Position numbers and translations under genes: made by a program
In this document: positions 5,244 to 10,434 of the stretch, piece after piece
Numbering within the stretch: the stretch's first letter is position 1
Layout: the number at the start of each line of letters is the position of its first letter
The notes under the pieces: model-generated
Seen by the model: the letters and a program-made list of their open reading frames with translations, nothing else
Told to the model about the DNA's origin: nothing
The model's database searches: none
NCBI GenBank assembly: GCA_016839955.1
Contig: JAEOTI010000421.1
Coordinates: 1 to 10,434, forward strand
DNA length: 10,434 nt
DNA from: Candidatus Hodarchaeota archaeon
GTDB lineage: Archaea; Asgardarchaeota; Heimdallarchaeia; Hodarchaeales; YT1-057
Reading direction: 5' to 3'

Positions 5244-7607
5244 TTGCTAAAAAAACTGTCTGAACTAGTGACAAAATATCCTAAGGTAATGATAGGGATT
5301 TGGATTGGGGTCTTTTTTGTTGGAGCTTATGGTGCGATAAACCTTCAAGATGTTTATGACGTAACTCATTATGGTGAAGAAGGTAACTCAGAGTCTGATC
5401 GAGCTGAAGCAATTATTATTGAGGAATTTGGAGAAATTCAGAACCAAATATCTTTTGCCTTCTATATAATTTTTGAAGATCAAGTAAATATTACAGAAGG
5501 AACTGCTTATTCAACTCTTCTCAACAATATATCAAATGGAATCATGGTAGAATTCCAAGGAAAGTACTTTCCAATACATTATTGGTCAAGTGAATCTCCT
5601 CAAGGGATGGACAAAAGCCTTCTTCTATCCTCAAGTCATTTAGCAACATATATGGTTGTTATACCCGATTTTGTAGGGTTTGAAGACAAAGTAATGGATG
5701 ATACAAATAAAATGCGTCGACTTGTAAAACAACAAGTAGAAGCTCATCCTATAACAACATTCAATCAGTATGCAGTTACTGGTATGCCAGCTTCAAATCA
5801 AGATGCAATGAGTGCTGCTCACAAAAGTATGGAAGAATCAGATATTATTGCGATTTTCACTGTAACTGCAGTTCTTGTTTTTGTTTTTGGTTCTGTTCTT
5901 GGAATAGGAATTCCTTTAGCCGCTTTAGTTTCAGTTCTTGTGGGAGCTCTTGGAATTTTATTTTTCTTAGGGTCAACAAATACCATGGTAGTAAACGATA
6001 TGGTCCCTAACATGGTTTCTATGTTAGGAATTGGGATATGTGCTGATTATAACTTACTTTTTGTTTCAAGATTCCGGGAAGAACTTGAAAATGGGATAAA
6101 TTCTGCTCAGGCAGCTCGTACTGCGATACAAACTGCTGGAAGAACTGTGATTTTCTCAGGCTTTACTGTAATGATTGGTTTTGGGACACTAATAGTATTA
6201 GGTGGCGAAATGACTTTTTCAATTGCAATGGCTGTTATTCTTACAGTTTCATTATCAATTTTCTCAGTATTGACTCTTTCCCCCGCGATTCTCACCATTT
6301 TAGGGCATAAATTGGAGTGGCCATTGTGGCTTTCATCCTCTGTTAGTGGAATGAAAAGATGGGGGACAAATGAAGAAGGAGCCTCATTCTGGGCGCGATG
6401 GAGTCGTATGGTTCAAAGAAGACCATGGACATTCTTGCTAATTGGAATAATAATACTAACTCCCCTTATCGCAGCGGCGAGTATGATTAAGTTAAGTCTT
6501 CCAGGTGTAGAGTTTCTTCCTGAGGGTACGGAATCTAGAACAGGTTTTGAATTGATGGATGAACATTTTGCAGTCGGAGAGCTTTCTCCCATAAAAGTAA
6601 TTATTCAAAACAAAACAGATCAGGGAATTTTCTCACAAAAAATTATCAATGGATTAGTTCAACTTGCAGATTGGGTATTTCAACATGAAGAGGTTAAGGA
6701 ATACTATGCTCCTAATGGTTTTAAACGGGGGCCGATTCAGACCGCACTAAACTATACCGAACTGCAAGCTATATTTAATAATGTTTCTTCGGACACTTTC
6801 CAGATTATTGACGTTGCTAAAGGAACTGTTGATTGGAATCCTGTAAATGGAGGAAATAATGATACAGCTTTGCTTTCAATAATTCTCGATGTTTCGAGTG
6901 GATCATCAAAATCTTGGAATTTCATTAACGATTTACGAAGCACTCTAAACTCGTTGTTTTCAGATGTCTCTCATTATGTGGGTGGACAAAGTGCTTCCTT
7001 CCTTGATGAGAATAATGAATTATGGGCTGATTTCCCACTGATGGTTGCTCTTTGTATGATCTTGACTTTCCTAGTGTTGATGGTACTTTTCCGTTCCATT
7101 TTACTACCAATTAAGTCAATAATTACAATTTTAGCAAGTGTTTTGCTTTCTTATGGTGTTTTGGTCTTGGTTTTTCAAGAAGGCATTGGTGCTTCCTTAA
7201 TTGGAACCGAAGCATCTGGAGAAGGGATCATCTTTTTCATGCCTATTTTTCTCTTTACAGCAATTTTTGGATTGTCGATGGACTATAATGTATTCATACT
7301 ATCTCGTGTGAAAGAAGAATATGACAAATCTGGAGACAATACAGAGGCTGTAGCATTAGGTATTGAAAAGACAGGATCCGTGGTGACTTCTGCTGCCTTA
7401 ATTATGGTGGCCACATTTGGAGTCTTTGTCTTTTCAGATTTAGTGTTTATGCAGATGATCGGTTTGGGCTTAGCAGTTGCTGTGTTTGTTGATGCCACTT
7501 TAATTCGAACTATAATTCTTCCTTCTGCAATGAAACTTCTAGGTAAGTGGAATTGGTGGTTACCAAGTTGGTTGGAGAAGTATATTCCAAAAATAACTGT
7601 GGATTAA
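5244..7607 (+). CDS. MmpL/RND-family membrane transporter
   Basis: The start is TTG (5244), chosen because AGGTGG lies seven bases before it; a nine-codon-longer ATG start at 5217 has no such site. The 787 residues form two similar halves. Each has one N-terminal helix, a large extracytoplasmic loop (about 32-200 and 416-595) and a cluster of five helices, giving about twelve in all. Both helix clusters hold the family signature: GIGICADYNLLFVSRFREE around D268-Y269, and GLSMDYNVFILSRVKEE around D680-Y681. These acidic/tyrosine positions in the fourth helix of each half are the proton-relay site in MmpL3-type proteins. The family exports lipids and other hydrophobic molecules using the proton gradient, and archaeal members are mostly uncharacterised. 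Length is typical of the family. No accessory subunit lies beside it, so it probably works alone; its cargo is unknown. Confidence 0.88.
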   Translation: MLKKLSELVTKYPKVMIGIWIGVFFVGAYGAINLQDVYDVTHYGEEGNSESDRAEAIIIEEFGEIQNQISFAFYIIFEDQVNITEGTAYSTLLNNISNGIMVEFQGKYFPIHYWSSESPQGMDKSLLLSSSHLATYMVVIPDFVGFEDKVMDDTNKMRRLVKQQVEAHPITTFNQYAVTGMPASNQDAMSAAHKSMEESDIIAIFTVTAVLVFVFGSVLGIGIPLAALVSVLVGALGILFFLGSTNTMVVNDMVPNMVSMLGIGICADYNLLFVSRFREELENGINSAQAARTAIQTAGRTVIFSGFTVMIGFGTLIVLGGEMTFSIAMAVILTVSLSIFSVLTLSPAILTILGHKLEWPLWLSSSVSGMKRWGTNEEGASFWARWSRMVQRRPWTFLLIGIIILTPLIAAASMIKLSLPGVEFLPEGTESRTGFELMDEHFAVGELSPIKVIIQNKTDQGIFSQKIINGLVQLADWVFQHEEVKEYYAPNGFKRGPIQTALNYTELQAIFNNVSSDTFQIIDVAKGTVDWNPVNGGNNDTALLSIILDVSSGSSKSWNFINDLRSTLNSLFSDVSHYVGGQSASFLDENNELWADFPLMVALCMILTFLVLMVLFRSILLPIKSIITILASVLLSYGVLVLVFQEGIGASLIGTEASGEGIIFFMPIFLFTAIFGLSMDYNVFILSRVKEEYDKSGDNTEAVALGIEKTGSVVTSAALIMVATFGVFVFSDLVFMQMIGLGLAVAVFVDATLIRTIILPSAMKLLGKWNWWLPSWLEKYIPKITVD

Positions 7608-7608
7608 C

Positions 7609-7636
7609 TTTTCCAATTTCTCTTTTTATTCTTCTG
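7609..7636 (+). terminator. T-rich termination region after the transporter
   Basis: Immediately after the TAA stop the plus strand is strongly pyrimidine-rich, with TTTT, TTTC and TTTTTATT runs (longest at 7623-7627) and no stable hairpin. This fits an archaeal oligo-T terminator ahead of the convergent methyltransferase gene. The remaining convergent spacer (7637-7760) shows nothing recognisable. Confidence 0.45.
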
Positions 7637-7761
7637 TGATTTCTAAATGTAAGTCTTATCGAAAATTGGAGAATATTGCTGAAGCATGTGTCTCGTAATA
7701 GTATCACATTGAATCTGGCTAATATCCTCAAAGATTTGGTAAAGCTGCAGAAACAAACTTA

Positions 7762-7784
7762 AAATTGTAAAAACTTAAAAAACC
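7762..7784 (-). terminator. Multiple T-tract terminator of the methyltransferase gene
   Basis: Read on the minus strand, the bases after the TGA stop contain TTTTTT (7782-7777), TTTTT (7773-7769) and TTTT (7764-7761 region) in close succession. Repeated oligo-T tracts are typical of efficient archaeal termination. Confidence 0.5.
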
Positions 7785-8426
7785 TCATTTCTTTTTCAAA
7801 ATATAACTAATATCCGCATTCTGCCAACCACCGTCTCTCCATCCTCCTATGTCAATAGGTAACGAAATTGATCTTTTTTCCTTGCGGAGAATCTTAAAAT
7901 TATTGAATAATTTATCTGGTTCATCATCTGCGTAAAAGGAATGAGTTACTTCTGTTCCATCATCCAGAACTATCATCCATTCCCCTTGGTTAACTTCCTG
8001 ACCTTGACCACACGCTGGACTATCTACTGAATCAAAATTCACGTAGCATAATCCATTTGGCTTGAGAATTCGTTCGAATTCCTTAATTGCAATTATTGTA
8101 TCTGATTTTGAAAGGTGTACAATTGTATTAAGTGAATAAACAAAACTAAGGGACTCATCATCAAATGGAATTTCTCGCATATCTCCTTTCGTTATATTGA
8201 GTTGAATTTTCTGTTCTTGACAAAATTTTTCAGCTAGATTCAAAGCATGATCAGAAATATCAATACCATGAGTTTTATAACCTTGTTGATAAAATATTGT
8301 AAGAGGTGGTCTTCGACCACCTGCTCCACAATCAAGAATCTCCTTTTCTAAGGAAGTATTATTACATTCGTTTAAAAAACTATAAAGAGGTCTTGTTAGA
8401 GGGTGACTTAAAATAAAATATTCCAT
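7785..8426 (-). CDS. Class I SAM-dependent methyltransferase, small-molecule type
   Basis: The start is ATG (8426) with GGGAG six bases upstream. The 213 residues fit a single Rossmann-like methyltransferase domain (Methyltransf_11/25 type). Motif I is ILDCGAGG (30-37). The acidic residue after strand 2, expected to bind the SAM ribose, is D56 in HGIDIS. GDMREIPF (81-88) is the usual GD-x-x-x-LPF adenine-contacting loop, and ILKPNG (120-125) is the conserved turn before strand 5. The C-terminal part (WMIVLDDGTEV, ISLPIDIGGWRDGGW) should form the substrate-side insertion and is not diagnostic. The substrate is unknown. After motif I the segment RRPPLTIFYQQG replaces the more usual glycine-rich continuation. 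The gene is single, with its own terminator, and is divergent from the Cys-rich small gene. Confidence 0.85.
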   Translation of the reverse strand: MEYFILSHPLTRPLYSFLNECNNTSLEKEILDCGAGGRRPPLTIFYQQGYKTHGIDISDHALNLAEKFCQEQKIQLNITKGDMREIPFDDESLSFVYSLNTIVHLSKSDTIIAIKEFERILKPNGLCYVNFDSVDSPACGQGQEVNQGEWMIVLDDGTEVTHSFYADDEPDKLFNNFKILRKEKRSISLPIDIGGWRDGGWQNADISYILKKK

Positions 8427-8551
8427 TAATAACTCCCATCTGAATTAAATTACTATTTATTCTAGAAATCTATCTATGAATGCAAAGAATTAATTTTGAT
8501 TCTTTCAAAAATTTCAAAAAGATATAATCATTTGTAAGTTTGGTGATAGTT
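8427..8551. promoter_or_regulatory. Divergent spacer with tandem 9-bp repeat and TATA-like box
   Basis: Between the methyltransferase and the Cys-rich small gene lies an AT-rich spacer. Two exact adjacent copies of TTTCAAAAA (8503-8520) directly abut GATATAATCA (8521-8530), a TATA-like sequence for the plus strand. GGTGAT (8542-8547) is a perfect match to the archaeal ribosome-binding consensus four bases before the ATG at 8552. The TATA-to-start distance is short, so an upstream TATA element is possible. AATAAATA (8460-8453, minus strand) is a weak candidate for the opposite direction. Confidence 0.35.
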
Positions 8552-8740
8552 ATGGGTTCGTCTTGTGCTCTATGTGGAGCAGAAAATGTTGGATTGTTAT
8601 TTGCTAACCATAAACAATTAGGTTCAGTCGCAGTATGCCAAGATTGTTGGCAAAATGTTTGGTCAAAAAATGAATTTTTATCAAATGTCACATGTAGTGG
8701 GTCTACTTGTAGTACAAGCTCCTGCGGTGGATGTAGATAA
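8552..8740 (+). CDS. Cysteine-rich 62-residue protein with double CxxC and Ser/Thr/Cys tail
   Basis: I choose ATG 8552 because GGTGAT lies directly upstream; an in-frame TTG at 8540 would place that site inside the coding region. The N-terminal 43 residues form a compact zinc-binding candidate: C5-x2-C8 and C29-x2-C32, with tryptophans 33 and 37 after it, like a small zinc ribbon or treble-clef-type knuckle. The last 15 residues (48-62) are almost only Cys, Ser, Thr and Gly, with cysteines 48, 53, 58 and 61 (C-x4-C-x4-C-x2-C). This tail could bind a second metal or an Fe-S cluster, or be a modified peptide segment. No family is recognised. The gene precedes a radical SAM gene by 120 bases, which makes a role with that enzyme possible but unproven. 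Confidence 0.7.
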   Translation: MGSSCALCGAENVGLLFANHKQLGSVAVCQDCWQNVWSKNEFLSNVTCSGSTCSTSSCGGCR

Positions 8741-8773
8741 TAATATTTTCAAATCTTAAAATATTCCTGGTAT

Positions 8774-8820
8774 TAACTTCTTTTGGGACAAACTAACTTC
8801 TTCCATGATCTACTTTAAAA
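8774..8820 (+). promoter_or_regulatory. Candidate promoter of the radical SAM gene with paired direct repeats
   Basis: Two copies of TAACTTCTT (8774-8782 and 8794-8802) begin exactly 20 bases apart, about two helical turns, and lie just upstream of a TATA-like CTTTAAAA (8813-8820). Transcription would start near 8840-8845, shortly before the AGAGG ribosome-binding site at 8848-8852. The arrangement suits a regulator bound to one face of the DNA upstream of the TATA box. It also implies that the radical SAM gene can be transcribed separately from the small gene before it. Confidence 0.35.
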
Positions 8821-8860
8821 AAAACGGGTTTTTCTTTTGTAAATAGAAGAGGATGAGTAA

Positions 8861-10312
8861 TTGGAGAACTTGGAAATAAAAGACAAAGATATTCAAAATG
8901 GAGTATTCTATAACCTAACAAGATCAATATGTCCTGTATGTAAAACTACGTTAGATGCCCAAATCATCGTTAAAGGTAAAAAAGTAGTAATGCGTAAACG
9001 TTGTAAAGATCATGGTTGGTTTGAGAGTTTAATTTCATCAGATTTCGAGTTTTATAGGCAATCTGAAGTATATAACAAACCAGGGACCATTCCATTTGAG
9101 TTTCAAACAGAGGTACAGAATGGCTGTCCTGAGGATTGTGGAATCTGTCCTGAACACAAACAACACACATGTTTAGGTATCCTTGAGATTACATCAAAAT
9201 GCAATATGGACTGTCCAATCTGCTTCGCTGCAACAGGTAGTAAACAGGGAAGTCATTTACCATTAGAAAGAATTATTTTTATGATTGATACGCTTCTTAG
9301 ATCTGAAGGGCCTGCTGAACTTATTCAATTATCAGGAGGGGAGCCTACTCTTCATCCAGATCTCCTCACAATTCTGGAAAGATTAGAGACTATCGGTACA
9401 AAAAAGATCTTAATTAATACTAATGGTAGAAAATTTGCTAAGAGTTTGGAGTTCTGTAAAGAAGTTAAGAAAGTTGGAAAACGTGTAGGAGTTTATTTGC
9501 AATTCGACGGGTTCAAATGTGAGACTTATGAAAAACTCAGGGGTAATACTGATCTTTTAGAAGAAAAATTGAAAGCAATTGAGAATCTAAAATCAAGAGA
9601 GATCCCAATCACACTTGTTATGACGGTGGTGAAGGGCATCAATGATGATGAAATGGGTGAAGTTCTACATTTTATGCATGAAAATTCTGGTGTAGGAGCA
9701 ACAGTTTTCCAACCCTTATTTGCTGAAGGACATTTAGGTGTTGAATATAATCCAATTGACCATTTGACAGTTCCTGATGTGATTAAAGGCGTTGAAGAAC
9801 AAACTGAAGGTTCTCAGTATCATTATGTTAAAAATGATTGGTTTCCCATTCCATGTCCACATCCGTATTGCTCTGCTTGTACGTTTTCTTATTTTGACCC
9901 TGAATCTGAAGATAATGGATTTACTACCTTAAAACGATTGATAGAAGTGGAAGATTACCTTGATTATTTCAAAAATTCGACACTACCTAATGCAGAGATG
10001 GCAATAAAGGATGCATTGCAAAGTATTTTCTCATTTTCAACATCTGCTGGTTCAAAGGACATGGTAGAAAGCTATTGTGCAGCTTGTGGAATTGAATTTA
10101 ACCTTGAATCAATCGAGGAGACTTTAAAAGACTATATTGATAATATTAAGTTAGTAACGATTAAACCATTTCAATCTGCATGGGATTTGGACGTAAAAAG
10201 GTTAATGAAGTGTTGTATCCACGAAGTATTACCTGATGGTCGAATAATACCATTTTGTGCATACAATACACTCTATCGCGATAAAATAGATTATTCCGAC
10301 TTTCAAGAATAG
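8861..10312 (+). CDS. Radical SAM enzyme of the tetraether lipid synthase (Tes) / COG1964 type
   Basis: The start is TTG (8861) with AGAGG eight bases upstream. The 483 residues open with a rubredoxin-like finger (C24-x2-C27, C48-x2-H51). A Cys cluster follows (C89, C93, C96, C104), then the radical SAM motif C114-x3-C118-x2-C121. SGGEP (158-162) contacts SAM, and VYLQFDG (211-217) is a family hallmark. Further clusters are C332/C337/C340, C406-x2-C409 and CCIHEVLPDGRIIPFCAYN (451-469). This order matches MJ0619, the Methanocaldococcus Tes, which couples archaeal lipid tails to make GDGT and was reported to hold three Fe-S clusters plus a mononuclear iron. Length is close to that of MJ0619 (about 500). 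The family has paralogues with other or unknown substrates, so lipid coupling is probable but not certain. A methyltransferase-like gene follows 15 bases later, probably in one operon. Confidence 0.8.
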   Translation: MENLEIKDKDIQNGVFYNLTRSICPVCKTTLDAQIIVKGKKVVMRKRCKDHGWFESLISSDFEFYRQSEVYNKPGTIPFEFQTEVQNGCPEDCGICPEHKQHTCLGILEITSKCNMDCPICFAATGSKQGSHLPLERIIFMIDTLLRSEGPAELIQLSGGEPTLHPDLLTILERLETIGTKKILINTNGRKFAKSLEFCKEVKKVGKRVGVYLQFDGFKCETYEKLRGNTDLLEEKLKAIENLKSREIPITLVMTVVKGINDDEMGEVLHFMHENSGVGATVFQPLFAEGHLGVEYNPIDHLTVPDVIKGVEEQTEGSQYHYVKNDWFPIPCPHPYCSACTFSYFDPESEDNGFTTLKRLIEVEDYLDYFKNSTLPNAEMAIKDALQSIFSFSTSAGSKDMVESYCAACGIEFNLESIEETLKDYIDNIKLVTIKPFQSAWDLDVKRLMKCCIHEVLPDGRIIPFCAYNTLYRDKIDYSDFQE

Positions 10313-10327
10313 GCAATAGGGAGTCAA

Positions 10328-10434
10328 ATGAGCTTCAAAAACATTTTATCATCAGAATCGGACTTTAAATCGTGTTGTACAAATTTCTACGAGAATGATA
10401 TTCTGCAAATTTTGTTAGGAGATTCTATGCATCC
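10328..10434 (+). CDS. Methyltransferase-like protein, N-terminal fragment (cut by right window edge)
   Basis: ATG (10328) has AGGGAG four bases upstream and begins 15 bases after the stop of the radical SAM gene, so co-transcription is likely. Only about 36 residues are visible, starting MSFKNILSSESDFKSCC, with a Cys-Cys pair at 16-17 and then NDILQILLGDSMHP at 23-36. The LLGDS-x-HP segment resembles the N-terminal helix of a group of class I SAM-dependent methyltransferases (UbiE/ArsM-like), where LLGDSxHPGG precedes the SAM-binding fold. The catalytic domain is outside the window. The assignment rests on this short motif and on position. Confidence 0.55.
   Translation, partial: MSFKNILSSESDFKSCCTNFYENDILQILLGDSMH

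Noticed and set aside
5819..7498. Several antisense frames of 60-70 codons within the transporter gene
   Set aside because: They are rich in Thr, Lys, Pro and Ile as expected from the reverse of hydrophobic helix codons, and none has a convincing start.
7510..7731. Minus-strand frame of 73 codons spanning the end of the transporter and the convergent spacer
   Set aside because: Most of it overlaps the transporter's 3' end, it would cross the T-rich terminator region, and it has no recognisable motif.
8470..8691. Minus-strand frame of 73 codons opposite the Cys-rich small gene
   Set aside because: The plus-strand gene has a perfect ribosome-binding site and an ordered cysteine pattern, while the reverse frame has neither.
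8817..8833. AAAAAAAACGGGTTTTT as a hairpin terminator between the small gene and the radical SAM gene
   Set aside because: The arms leave a loop of only about two bases and the position coincides with the predicted promoter of the next gene; a termination role cannot be argued.
8970..9170. Minus-strand frame inside the radical SAM gene
   Set aside because: It lies within the strongly supported N-terminal Cys-cluster region of the radical SAM gene and has no independent evidence.
1..10434. CRISPR array, tRNA, rRNA, insertion sequence, integrase or phage genes
   Set aside because: No regularly spaced repeats, cloverleaf-like or rRNA segments, transposase motifs or terminal inverted repeats were seen by eye. 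A tRNAscan, Infernal and ISfinder search would be the decisive check.

Overview
The window looks archaeal, and an Asgard-type archaeon is the best guess. The evidence is indirect. The DNA is AT-rich, and ribosome-binding sites of the AGGAGGTGAT type precede several TTG and GTG starts. There is a tetraether-lipid-synthase-like radical SAM protein, cell-surface proteins anchored by terminal membrane helices, a membrane-bound RING-like zinc-finger protein, and T-tract terminators. No rRNA, tRNA, CRISPR array, insertion sequence or other mobile element was recognised.

Left part (1-3832). A secreted protein, cut by the left edge, runs leftward from about 490. Divergent from it, across a 273-base spacer, is a four-helix membrane protein with TPR-like helices, a zinc ribbon and a C-terminal RING-H2-like finger (764-1993). 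This gene converges, with only six bases between stop codons, on a large surface protein carrying FG-GAP-type DxNxDG loops and PQQ-like propeller repeats (2000 to about 3697). A perfect 15-bp palindrome lies just upstream of that gene's likely start.

Middle (3833-7784). A GT-C membrane glycosyltransferase of the GT87/PIG-M type (3833-4999) is divergent from the surface-protein gene. It is followed by an MmpL/RND-type transporter of about 787 residues, whose best start is the TTG at 5244. A T-rich convergent spacer follows.

Right part (7785-10434). A class I SAM-dependent methyltransferase lies on the minus strand (7785-8426). Divergent from it is a 62-residue protein with eight cysteines (8552-8740), then a radical SAM enzyme of the Tes/COG1964 type (8861-10312), and 15 bases later the start of a second, truncated methyltransferase-like gene (10328 to the end). 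The run of Cys-rich small protein, radical SAM enzyme and methyltransferase is the most unusual group here. It could be lipid synthesis with accessory proteins, or a peptide- or cofactor-modification cassette, and the window alone cannot decide.

The genes mostly sit in short units with their own promoters rather than one long operon. The shared theme is the cell envelope: surface proteins, a polyprenol-type glycosyltransferase, a lipid-exporter-like transporter and a possible membrane-lipid enzyme. A functional link among them is inference only.
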